Below are positions 1 to 5,651 of a DNA stretch of 5,651 nt, piece after piece. Source of the stretch: Phycisphaerales bacterium (GTDB lineage: Bacteria > Planctomycetota > Phycisphaerae > Phycisphaerales > UBA1924); assembly GCA_016763115.1 (NCBI GenBank), contig JAESUL010000305.1, positions 1 to 5,651 of the forward strand, read 5' to 3'. Every line of letters begins with the position of its first letter. Position 1 is the first letter of the stretch. A program made the position numbers and the translations under genes. The notes under the pieces are model-generated. The model was not told where the DNA came from, searched no databases, and saw nothing but the letters and a program-made list of their open reading frames with translations.

Positions 1-974
1 ACCACACCCTCGCGGACGGGTTCGTTGCACTTGGCTGCGGAATGTGCGATTGGGGACGATCCTTGACCTGCTTCTGAGGAAAACAACGCTCTCTGGATCC
101 CAATCATCATGGCGTAGCCGAAGGCACCGCCCAAAAATGCACCCGAGGGGCTCGTGGTTCCGAGCCCGACACCGTCACGGATGATCATCATGATCAACTC
201 GGGGATTGCTCCCAAGTGCATCGCCAAGACACCGAGCCCCACGACAACATAAATTCCACACATCATCGGAACGAGTTTCCCCGCGACCGAACCGATGCGC
301 TTGACCCCCCCGACAATGACAAGCCCGACCACGATGGCGAGAACGATGCCAATCGCAAGGGTCTCTGGATCAAACAACCCTGTCTTATTCATGCTGGACA
401 GACCGGGGATTTCAAAGTAGCGGGTCGTCACATCGGCAACATTCCATGCTTGGAACATGTTGCCACCCGTGATTGCCGAGAGAATCAGTGTGAGACAGAA
501 GATCCCACCGAGGGTGACACCGAGGTTGCCGCCTTGCTTGGTCAGCAGGGTTTTGACCACGAACATCGGGCCGCCGTGCGGGTTGGATGGATCAGAGGTG
601 TCTCGATAGAGCATCGACTGGGTGACCTCAGTCATTTTAATCGCCATACCAAGGAACCCGATGATCCACATCCAGAAGATGGCACCCGGACCGCCAAGTG
701 CAACCGCGAGCGCGACGCCTGCGATGTTGCCGAGCCCGACCGTTGCCGAGAGTGCCGCGGAGAGTGCTTGGAAGTGGCTGATCGCGCCTGGGTCATCTTT
801 GTTGTCATACTTGCCGCGGACGACTGATACGCCATGGGTGAGAGCGCGGTACTGCCCAAACCCAGACCAGATGGTGAAAACGACCCCGGTAAAGAGGAGG
901 GTGTAGATCACATAGTCGTGGAAGAAGAGACCATTGAGCGTATTCACGAAGCCTTCAAGTTGTTCAAGATCCAT
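1..974 (-). CDS. Sodium:alanine/glycine symporter, AGCS family (C-terminus cut by window edge)
   Basis: The frame is open from an ATG at 974 to the left edge and gives 324 residues. It encodes an inner-membrane carrier that imports alanine or glycine with sodium. Family hallmarks seen: GLGNIAGVALAVALGGPGAI at about residues 80-99, followed by FWMW; a GGPMF loop motif near 134-138; and GIQRALFSSEAGQGSSPIAH at about 292-311, which corresponds to the conserved AGCS segment R-G-L-F-S-N-E-A-G-x-G-S. Hydrophobic stretches fit membrane helices at about 22-37, 85-110, 155-170, 207-223, 233-252 and 275-293. Family members are usually about 450-550 residues, so roughly the last third lies outside the window. 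The start is supported by GAGGA at 979-983, four bases upstream; no ATG or GTG occurs further upstream before an in-frame TGA. It is transcribed divergently from the unknown gene at 1134. The family call is firm; the exact amino acid and ion carried are known only from the family. Confidence 0.95.
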   Translation of the reverse strand, partial: MDLEQLEGFVNTLNGLFFHDYVIYTLLFTGVVFTIWSGFGQYRALTHGVSVVRGKYDNKDDPGAISHFQALSAALSATVGLGNIAGVALAVALGGPGAIFWMWIIGFLGMAIKMTEVTQSMLYRDTSDPSNPHGGPMFVVKTLLTKQGGNLGVTLGGIFCLTLILSAITGGNMFQAWNVADVTTRYFEIPGLSSMNKTGLFDPETLAIGIVLAIVVGLVIVGGVKRIGSVAGKLVPMMCGIYVVVGLGVLAMHLGAIPELIMMIIRDGVGLGTTSPSGAFLGGAFGYAMMIGIQRALFSSEAGQGSSPIAHSAAKCNEPVREGV

Positions 975-1133
975 GAGATCCTCATTGCTGTGCGTTGGGT
1001 GTTGGCCGGCGAGCCCGGCATTGGATGGATCATCAACGATCCTGACCAAAAAAGCAAACCCGGACCGAATTTGCGGTATCCTACGGGTGTGTGGGATCCA
1101 TCGGCCATTCTGAGTTCAGCACGCGAATCGCTC
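975..1133. other. Divergent intergenic region between the symporter gene and the unknown gene
   Basis: This 159-bp stretch separates two divergently transcribed genes and should hold both promoters. I see no convincing -35/-10 pair on either strand. It contains a GC-rich inverted repeat at 1005-1019 (arms GCCGG/CCGGC, 5-base loop) that would fall in the leader of the symporter mRNA. If the unknown gene starts at the GTG at 1089 instead of the ATG at 1134, the gap shrinks to 114 bp. Confidence 0.5.
979..983 (-). promoter_or_regulatory. Ribosome binding site of the symporter gene
   Basis: On the minus strand GAGGA stands four bases before the ATG at 974. The spacing is slightly short, but it is the only purine-rich site nearby and it supports that start. 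Confidence 0.5.
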
Positions 1134-1790
1134 ATGCGAACAGATTCGCAACTGGGCGCCCAACAAGCTGTGCGAGGGCTTGACTCCCTCAAAGAAATAT
1201 CGCTGCATCCGATTGTCGAGCATGGACTTACCGATTTAGGGCTCGGCGTACACCGAGAGATCCCCTACCCTTCCGCCAACGAGTTTGTCCCCAAAAACTC
1301 CGCGCGAAAACGCTGTGATCTGGTCGTGACACCCAAACCGGATATGGAGATCTTTGATCCCATCGGCGAACAAAAACTCATCGAGATGGCCGCCGGGACA
1401 CTGTTCAGCGAGGTTGCCCACGAACTCTCACCTCAACGCGTCGGCGTGGACCCGAGCGATTGCTACTGGATCGAGATCAAATCCATCGCCCAGTTCGCGT
1501 ATGTTGATGGCGTGCCGGGGGCGAACTCGGCGTACGCACGCGAGTTGCTCAAGGGACCCATGAGCGATATCGCCAAGCTGGCATCGGACCCAGGAATCTG
1601 GCACGCGGCGATGCTGGTGATCTTGTTCGGCGAGGACGATTCGGTCATCGAACACGACATCACCCAACTCGTGCATGAATGCCTCAATCAAGAGTTGCCG
1701 GTTGGTGTGCCTTTGATTGAATCATTCGGGATCACGGACCGCGCGGGCAACGCCCGGTGCGGGATTGGTTTGATCCCGATCCGGTTGTGA
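1134..1790 (+). CDS. Uncharacterised protein, possible PD-(D/E)XK nuclease-like fold
   Basis: The product has 218 residues, with no signal peptide or membrane segment. I cannot name the family. Visible features in order: a helical start with HPIVEHGL (25-32) and HREIPYP (40-46); KRCDLVVTPKP (59-69), which reads as a beta strand with Asp62; a WIEIKS strand (112-117) with Glu114 and Lys116; KLASDPGIWHA (148-158) before a hydrophobic strand; and ITDRAGNARCGIGLIPIR at the very end. Asp in one strand followed by E-x-K in a later strand, with an upstream Glu29, resembles the PD-(D/E)XK catalytic layout, but this is inference without a structure. From memory similar unnamed proteins occur in Phycisphaerae, with the I-T-D-R-x-G-N-A ending conserved. 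The ATG at 1134 was chosen because the N-terminus then starts just before the conserved-looking part; a GTG at 1089 would add 15 residues. Neither start has a clear Shine-Dalgarno site. The 3' end overlaps lpxB antiparallel by 69 bp. Confidence 0.75.
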   Translation: MRTDSQLGAQQAVRGLDSLKEISLHPIVEHGLTDLGLGVHREIPYPSANEFVPKNSARKRCDLVVTPKPDMEIFDPIGEQKLIEMAAGTLFSEVAHELSPQRVGVDPSDCYWIEIKSIAQFAYVDGVPGANSAYARELLKGPMSDIAKLASDPGIWHAAMLVILFGEDDSVIEHDITQLVHECLNQELPVGVPLIESFGITDRAGNARCGIGLIPIRL

Positions 1791-3014
1791 TTGATCAGAT
1801 TGTGATTGTTCGATGGGTTCGAGCCCGGCGAACTTGGCGATCAGGGCGGCGGCGTTTTGTGATGCATGGTGCCCGCTGAACTGGGCGGTGAGTGCTTTGA
1901 GATTATCAACCTGTTCTTGGTAGGCTTCGGGATTTTCAAGGAACTGCACCGCGCGGTCCGCGATGGGTTCTGCGCCGGCGAAGTGCGGGACCAACTCGGG
2001 GACGATCTCTCGACCGGCGACGATGTTGGGAAGTGTGAAGAACTTGGTGCGGATAAACCACCGGGCCGCCAGTGACCAGATGAGGCGTGAGGATTTGTAC
2101 ACGATCACCATGGGCTTGTGCTGACGCGCAATCTGCAGCGTCACCGTTCCCGAAACCACCAACGCGAAGCTGCACCACCGGATGACCGCGTCGGTCTGGG
2201 CGTGGGTGATCGAGAGCGAATCGGGCCAATCAAGCCCGGCGTCTTTGGCGATTTTGCTCAGCTCGGGCTCGATCTCTTTGCGGGTCGCGGCGACCATGCC
2301 GACCATGTCGGGGTGCTCTGCGGCGAGCTTTATGTACGCGCCGAGCAAGAGCGGGAAGTTCTTACGCATCTCGCCGGGGCGTGAGCCGGGCATCAGGGCG
2401 ATCTGCTGGGGCCCGGTGCGCCAGTCTTTGATCTGCTCATCGAGCGCATCGAGATCGAGTGGTTGGTCGAAGAGTTGATGCCCGACGAAGGTTGCTTGGA
2501 CGCCTCGGGGGGTGAACCATCCGGGCTCGAAGGGCAGCACGCACATGACATGGTTGGTGAGTCGGCGGAGCTTGCGTATCCGCCAGGGTGCCCACGCCCA
2601 CAGTTGCGGCGCGACCATGTGAACGACCTTGGCGCCCTGTGGTTTGGTGAGTTTGCAGACCGGGAAGTTAGCAGCGGGTGAATCGACGGGGACATGCACG
2701 GCGATCGGGTTGTCTTTGAGCCAGTGCTCGATCTTGGCGTTGATCTGGCGGTGTTCTTGGATTTTTTGCAGCCCCGGCACGCCCATCACGGCATCGTCGC
2801 CGGTGTGCTCGATAATGTCCGCGCCGGCGTCGCGCATGTGTCGTCCGCCCCAGCCAAAGATTTTCAAATCGGGGTACCACTCTTTGAGCACGCGGATGAT
2901 TGCCGATGCGTGGTCGTCGCCGCTGGGCTCGAAGGCGGTAAAGAGGATCGCGGGCTTTGGGTCGCTGGGTTGCACACCCAACAATAGTCCATCGCGGGCC
3001 CAGATCGACCCCAT
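1722..3014 (-). CDS. lpxB: Lipid-A-disaccharide synthase (LpxB, GT19 family)
   Basis: LpxB condenses UDP-2,3-diacylglucosamine with lipid X to make the tetra-acyl disaccharide of lipid A, at the cytoplasmic face of the inner membrane. The 430-residue product matches the family along its length: FTAFEPSGDDH (25-35, equivalent to A-G-E-x-S-G-D), VMGVPGLQKI (76-85), VDSPAANF (110-117), HMVAPQLWAWAP (132-143), LPFE (160-163), FVGH (176-179), LMPGSRPGEM (207-216), VSGTVTLQ (287-294) and LPNIVAGREIVPEL (328-341). By alignment from memory, Asp111 and Arg212 correspond to E. coli Asp98 and Arg201, both needed for activity. E. coli LpxB is 382 residues; the extra length is mostly an N-terminal leader and a polar tail after about 400, rich in Q, S and D. 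The start is 8 bp after the stop of the response regulator gene, so translation is probably coupled; no Shine-Dalgarno is visible, and a GTG at residue 14 is an alternative. Odd residues are Gln294 where E. coli has Glu, and Ala in place of the second Asp of D-A-P-D-F-N. Confidence 0.93.
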   Translation of the reverse strand: MGSIWARDGLLLGVQPSDPKPAILFTAFEPSGDDHASAIIRVLKEWYPDLKIFGWGGRHMRDAGADIIEHTGDDAVMGVPGLQKIQEHRQINAKIEHWLKDNPIAVHVPVDSPAANFPVCKLTKPQGAKVVHMVAPQLWAWAPWRIRKLRRLTNHVMCVLPFEPGWFTPRGVQATFVGHQLFDQPLDLDALDEQIKDWRTGPQQIALMPGSRPGEMRKNFPLLLGAYIKLAAEHPDMVGMVAATRKEIEPELSKIAKDAGLDWPDSLSITHAQTDAVIRWCSFALVVSGTVTLQIARQHKPMVIVYKSSRLIWSLAARWFIRTKFFTLPNIVAGREIVPELVPHFAGAEPIADRAVQFLENPEAYQEQVDNLKALTAQFSGHHASQNAAALIAKFAGLEPIEQSQSDQSQPDRDQTNPAPGVARAVRDPE

Positions 3015-3022
3015 TTTACAGT

Positions 3023-3661
3023 TTAGAAACCTGACGAGGCAAACCAGTTGCTTGGGGTTGAGTCCAAGGCACTGGCGATCGAGACGAGCGATTCGATGCT
3101 GGGCAGGTGGGTGCCGCGTTCGATGGAGCTGAGCTGGCTGACCGAGATCCCGCTGGTCTGGGAGAGTTCACGCAGTGTCCACCCGTGCTGGGTCCTTGCG
3201 AGACGGATTTGCCGCCCGAGTTCTGAACGCAGACGATCCATCGGGCGAAGCCCAAGCCCGAACTCGGTGGCGGCTTGCTGGATGACCCGCTTGAGATCAT
3301 CAACACTGAAAGGCTTGGTCAGGTAATCGAAGACATCTTGCTTGAAGGTCTGGCGCATGGATTCGAGTGAGGGGTACCCGGTGACGACGATGACGCACTG
3401 CTTGGGGTAGTTTTCTTTGATTTCCGCGAGGACCTCTTCGCCCGAGATCGAGCCCATATTGAGATCGAGCAAGATAATATCCGGGCGTTGAGCGGCGCAT
3501 TCCTTGGTGAGTTCGGCGGGCGAGGAGACGGAGCGAACGCGGTGCCCTTGCGAGCCGAGCACTCCGGTGATGTATTCGCGGAAGTCTGCATCGTCGTCGA
3601 GCGAGATGATGCTCAGCGCAACTGATGGTGCCTCTTGATGTTCGATCTCTTCAGTCATCAT
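3023..3661 (-). CDS. Response regulator with receiver domain and Cro/CI (XRE)-type HTH output
   Basis: The 212-residue protein has two domains. Residues about 16-133 form a CheY-like receiver: acidic pocket D22-D24, phospho-acceptor Asp66 in DIILLDLNMG, Thr94 in VIVVTGYPS, and Lys116 in DYLTKPF. Residues about 145-205 form a Cro/CI-type helix-turn-helix: LGRQIRLARTQHGWTLRELS, then SGISVSQLSSIERG and P187-S-I-E-S-L, which is the usual XRE layout with recognition helix near 174-182. Only a short linker joins them. It is the likely partner of the kinase encoded just upstream (42-bp gap) and should control transcription after phosphorylation at Asp66. Receivers are normally joined to OmpR, NarL or Fis/NtrC outputs, so this fusion is uncommon. 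Two ATG codons in tandem (3661 and 3658) could both serve as start; no strong ribosome binding site is seen. lpxB follows 8 bp after its TAA stop. The target genes cannot be read from the sequence. Confidence 0.93.
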   Translation of the reverse strand: MMTEEIEHQEAPSVALSIISLDDDADFREYITGVLGSQGHRVRSVSSPAELTKECAAQRPDIILLDLNMGSISGEEVLAEIKENYPKQCVIVVTGYPSLESMRQTFKQDVFDYLTKPFSVDDLKRVIQQAATEFGLGLRPMDRLRSELGRQIRLARTQHGWTLRELSQTSGISVSQLSSIERGTHLPSIESLVSIASALDSTPSNWFASSGF

Positions 3662-3703
3662 GATTGAGTGTACACGATGCTTGAGGCTTGTGTCACGAGA
3701 ATA
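3662..3703. other. 42-bp kinase-regulator intergenic gap with GTGTACAC palindrome
   Basis: The gap between the kinase stop and the regulator start contains a perfect 8-bp palindrome GTGTACAC at 3668-3675 and a related half-element GTGTCAC at 3690-3696. It could be an internal operator, but short palindromes arise by chance. I see no terminator hairpin, so transcription probably continues from the kinase gene into the regulator gene. Confidence 0.35.
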
Positions 3704-5224
3704 TCAGATTCGTTGTGCTTCTCTGAGGAGCAGTTCGAACACCGCACCGGTTTCGGGCGCGTCGGCGGGCTTGTTGGTGACGGTCAAGACGCCGTGGTGT
3801 TCACGGATGATGCCGTTGGCAACCGCGAGCCCGAGCCCGGTGCCCTTGGCATCGAGTTTGGTGGATGCGAAGGGCTCGAAGAGTCGGCCGATCATCTCGG
3901 CATAAATCCCCGGGCCGTTGTCCTCGACGAGGATCTTGACCCACGCGATGTCATCGCGGGTTTCTCTTGAAGCACTGATCCGCACACGCCCCACCACGCC
4001 TTGCTCGTGAACGAGCGCGCTGATCGCGTTGCGGATGAGGTTGACGAAGACCTGGAAAAGCCGATCGGGATCGCACTGGATAACGGTTCCCTTGGGGACC
4101 TCATTGAGCACCTCGATATTCTGTCCGGGCTGGGCGATCTGACGGTCGAGCCGGACAAGCATCCAGGCGTCGTCGACGACCTTATGGATATCTGCTCCGA
4201 CGAGTTTGGGCGGGCGGACGCGGGCGAAATCGAGCAAGCCGTCGCTGAGTTTTTCGAGCCGACCCACCACCCGCGAGAGCAGCGTGATCTCGGTAGTTGA
4301 GAGCGGATCCCCTGAGGAGAGCTTGTCGACGAGTCCCTTGACGACCGCCAGTGGCGTGTTGAGTTCGTGGGCGATCCCGGCGGACATCATGCCGAGCGAT
4401 GCCAATCGGTCTGCGCCTTCGAGGTTGCGTTGGGCGGTTTCGAGGAGCATATTTTTCTTGTGCAGATCTGCCGCGGCGTGTTCGAGTTTGTCGAGTGTGT
4501 GGGCGAGCTTTCGCTCGTTTGTGCGCAGGGTCTCGATGGTGTTGTTGCGTGATCGCATGATCTCACCGAGTTCATCGCCCGGTATCTCTGGGCTCGGGAT
4601 GATCTCGTTTTCGCGATCACCGTCTTGGACCGCAAGGTCGGCCTTGAGCATTGCTCTGATTGGGCCGTAGAGATGACCGGGGAGGACGAACATCTCGAGT
4701 GCAGCGGCAACAAGCATGTACCCAACAAGGAGCGTGACCACGACCAACGCGTACACAAGACGGATCATCTCGCGGGCTCGCTGGGCACGGACGCGTACAA
4801 CGGCGTACTGATTTCCCCCAAGCCAGCGGGCGACGCCGGCGGAGGTGCCGTCGGAACCAATCGGGAGAGTATTCGCTTCGGCGCCACGGGCGAGGTCGGC
4901 CACGATTCCTGAGAGCCCCAGTTCGCTCTGCGTCCCGATGACAATCCGTGATTGTTCGCCCACACGCTGAAGGACGAGCGGGTCGGGGGTCACAGAATCG
5001 GCGAAGAGCACCACAGCGAGTTGGTGGGCTTGTTCTTGCTCGGCGCTGTTGATGACCTTGGACATCGCGGGTTTGAGGGCGATGAGCAGGATGACGCCGA
5101 GCGAGATAGAGAACAAGGTGTGGAGGACGAAGAGTTTTTTGCGTATCCGCATCCCCGCGAAGATCCCCCGCCTTGGGTTGGCGGCGGGTTGCTCACTGGG
5201 TTTTTGTGGACGCTGGGCAAACAT
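3704..5224 (-). CDS. Membrane sensor histidine kinase (HAMP, HisKA, HATPase)
   Basis: The 506-residue protein is a transmembrane kinase that should autophosphorylate on His and pass the phosphate to the regulator encoded next. Order of parts: cytoplasmic basic N-terminus; membrane helix at about 31-50; periplasmic sensor segment of about 100 residues (51-153) that I cannot assign to a family; second helix at about 154-180; HAMP linker at about 180-235 (GPIRAM and GDELGEI); coiled coil 235-272; HisKA H-box SAGIAHELNTPL (281-292) with His286; ATP-binding domain with N-box NLIRNA (395-400), G1 VEDNGPGI (433-440), F-box LFEPFAST (448-455) and G2 GTGLGLAVANG (461-471). All catalytic motifs are intact, and the H-box resembles NtrB/ZraS-type kinases. 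The ATG at 5224 was chosen because AGGAG stands seven bases upstream. An ATG at 5311 in the same frame would run into the divergent rsmB-like gene, and an internal ATG at residue 25 has no good ribosome site. The signal sensed is unknown. Confidence 0.95.
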   Translation of the reverse strand: MFAQRPQKPSEQPAANPRRGIFAGMRIRKKLFVLHTLFSISLGVILLIALKPAMSKVINSAEQEQAHQLAVVLFADSVTPDPLVLQRVGEQSRIVIGTQSELGLSGIVADLARGAEANTLPIGSDGTSAGVARWLGGNQYAVVRVRAQRAREMIRLVYALVVVTLLVGYMLVAAALEMFVLPGHLYGPIRAMLKADLAVQDGDRENEIIPSPEIPGDELGEIMRSRNNTIETLRTNERKLAHTLDKLEHAAADLHKKNMLLETAQRNLEGADRLASLGMMSAGIAHELNTPLAVVKGLVDKLSSGDPLSTTEITLLSRVVGRLEKLSDGLLDFARVRPPKLVGADIHKVVDDAWMLVRLDRQIAQPGQNIEVLNEVPKGTVIQCDPDRLFQVFVNLIRNAISALVHEQGVVGRVRISASRETRDDIAWVKILVEDNGPGIYAEMIGRLFEPFASTKLDAKGTGLGLAVANGIIREHHGVLTVTNKPADAPETGAVFELLLREAQRI

Positions 5225-5231
5225 CTCCGGG

Positions 5232-5236
5232 CTCCT
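5232..5236 (-). promoter_or_regulatory. Shine-Dalgarno site of the histidine kinase gene
   Basis: AGGAG on the minus strand stands seven bases before the ATG at 5224. It is the best ribosome binding site in the window and fixes this start over the longer in-frame one at 5311. Confidence 0.7.
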
Positions 5237-5242
5237 GAGCAA

Positions 5243-5258
5243 TCGGTGCTCGCACCGA
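5243..5258. promoter_or_regulatory. Perfect 16-bp inverted repeat, candidate operator between kinase and rsmB genes
   Basis: TCGGTGCTCGCACCGA has two perfect 7-bp arms (TCGGTGC and GCACCGA) around a 2-bp centre. It lies in the 48-bp gap between divergent starts, 18 bp from the kinase ATG and 14 bp from the rsmB-like ATG. The size and dyad symmetry fit a dimeric HTH protein such as the XRE-type regulator encoded downstream, giving possible autoregulation. As RNA it could instead form a hairpin in either leader. The sequence shows the repeat; the role is inference. Confidence 0.5.
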
Positions 5259-5272
5259 CCTACCGTTGGGTG

Positions 5273-5651
5273 ATGACCAAAGATGCTACCCCCCACCATG
5301 ATTCCACGCACTATTCACCGCCCACAAATGCCCGTGATTGTGCGCTCCGAGCGATCTCGCACCAAGCAACCCGGATGCCCGATCTCGGGATTCTCACGCT
5401 GGACACCTCCGGGCCTGACCCGAGAGACTCCGCCCTTGCCCACGCGATCTATGACGCGGTGATCACGCGATGGATGACCCTCTCGTACATCGTGGGCAAA
5501 CTCGGTCAACAGACCATGCGGGACCTTGAACCGAGGATGCAGGCCGTGCTGCTGGGTGGGGCGGCCCAGATTCTGCTGATGGATCGGATACCGGTTCATG
5601 CTGTGCTCGACGAGAGCGTGCAGTGGGCCAAGGTGAACATCCGCCCCGGCG
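5273..5651 (+). CDS. rsmB: NusB-type RNA-binding domain, probable N-terminus of 16S rRNA m5C967 methyltransferase RsmB (cut by window edge)
   Basis: The frame is open from an ATG at 5273 to the right edge, 126 residues. After a polar leader of about 17 residues comes a NusB fold: NARDCALRAISHQ (19-31), DSALAHAIYDAVITRW (52-67) and LGQQTMRDLEPRMQAVLLGG (77-96), then AAQILLMDRIPVHAVLDESV (97-116) followed by QWAK, matching the family pattern L-R-x-G-x-Y-Q-L-L-x-x-D-R-I-P-x-H-A-A-V-x-E-A-V. This domain occurs alone in the antitermination factor NusB and as the N-terminal part of RsmB, which methylates C967 of 16S rRNA. The L-x-x-D-R-I-P-x-H-A form is more typical of RsmB, but the methyltransferase part lies outside the window, so NusB is not excluded. 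The gene is divergent from the kinase gene; the upstream region has only a weak G-rich site (TTGGGTG) touching the ATG, and a GTG codon directly precedes it in frame. Confidence 0.75.
   Translation, partial: MTKDATPHHDSTHYSPPTNARDCALRAISHQATRMPDLGILTLDTSGPDPRDSALAHAIYDAVITRWMTLSYIVGKLGQQTMRDLEPRMQAVLLGGAAQILLMDRIPVHAVLDESVQWAKVNIRPG

Noticed and set aside
216..827. 203-codon open frame on the plus strand
   Set aside because: It is antisense to the symporter gene, whose minus-strand translation shows clear AGCS motifs. The plus-strand product is rich in D, R, H and E without any recognisable domain.
834..1133. N-terminal extension of the unknown plus-strand protein from an ATG at 834
   Set aside because: The extension runs antisense through the strongly supported start of the symporter gene (ending at 974) and is not protein-like; ATG 1134 or GTG 1089 is the likely start.
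1770..1830. Intrinsic terminator between the convergent genes
   Set aside because: The sequence has short GATTG repeats but no GC-rich stem followed by a T run on either strand.
4206..4670. 154-codon plus-strand open frame inside the kinase gene
   Set aside because: It is antisense to HAMP and HisKA coding sequence; the Ser/Arg-rich product is typical of a shadow frame in GC-rich DNA.
5225..5311. Longer histidine kinase start at 5311
   Set aside because: It would overlap the start of the divergent rsmB-like gene, translates to an unconvincing leader, and the ATG at 5224 has a strong AGGAG at the right spacing.
5315..5599. 94-codon minus-strand open frame at the right end
   Set aside because: It is the antisense shadow of the NusB-domain gene, which has clear family motifs on the plus strand.
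1..5651. Repeated GAGCCCG-type words throughout the window
   Set aside because: They fall mostly within coding frames and reflect base composition and codon choice, not a spaced repeat array; no CRISPR-like unit is present.

Overview
This window reads as a compact chromosomal segment of a Gram-negative bacterium of moderately high GC content. The lipid A gene lpxB implies an outer membrane. The style of several proteins (the LpxB variant motifs, the receiver-XRE regulator, and an unknown protein that resembles uncharacterised planctomycete proteins) makes me favour Planctomycetes, class Phycisphaerae. That placement is inference from memory, not a search result. I see no tRNA, rRNA, CRISPR array, insertion sequence, integrase or phage gene.

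There are six genes. (1) At 1-974, on the minus strand and cut by the left edge, is a sodium:alanine/glycine symporter of the AGCS family. (2) Divergent from it, at 1134-1790 on the plus strand, is a 218-residue protein of unknown function with a possible PD-(D/E)XK nuclease-like core. (3) Convergent with that gene and overlapping its 3' end by 69 bp is lpxB (3014-1722, minus), lipid-A-disaccharide synthase. (4) Only 8 bp upstream of lpxB is a response regulator (3661-3023, minus) that joins a receiver domain to a Cro/CI (XRE)-type helix-turn-helix. (5) Another 42 bp upstream is a membrane sensor histidine kinase (5224-3704, minus). (6) Divergent from the kinase, 48 bp away, is the start of an RsmB-like gene (5273-5651, plus, cut by the right edge) encoding a NusB-type RNA-binding domain.

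The kinase, regulator and lpxB are on one strand with short gaps and are probably co-transcribed. The two-component pair would sense an envelope signal and act through an XRE-type DNA-binding output, and its placement before lpxB suggests a link to lipid A or outer-membrane homeostasis. A perfect 16-bp inverted repeat (7-bp arms, 2-bp centre) lies in the 48-bp gap between the kinase gene and rsmB and is the best candidate operator in the window. The main points of interest are the unusual receiver-XRE design, that palindrome, the two-component/lpxB linkage, the uncharacterised nuclease-like protein, and substitutions in the LpxB active-site motifs.
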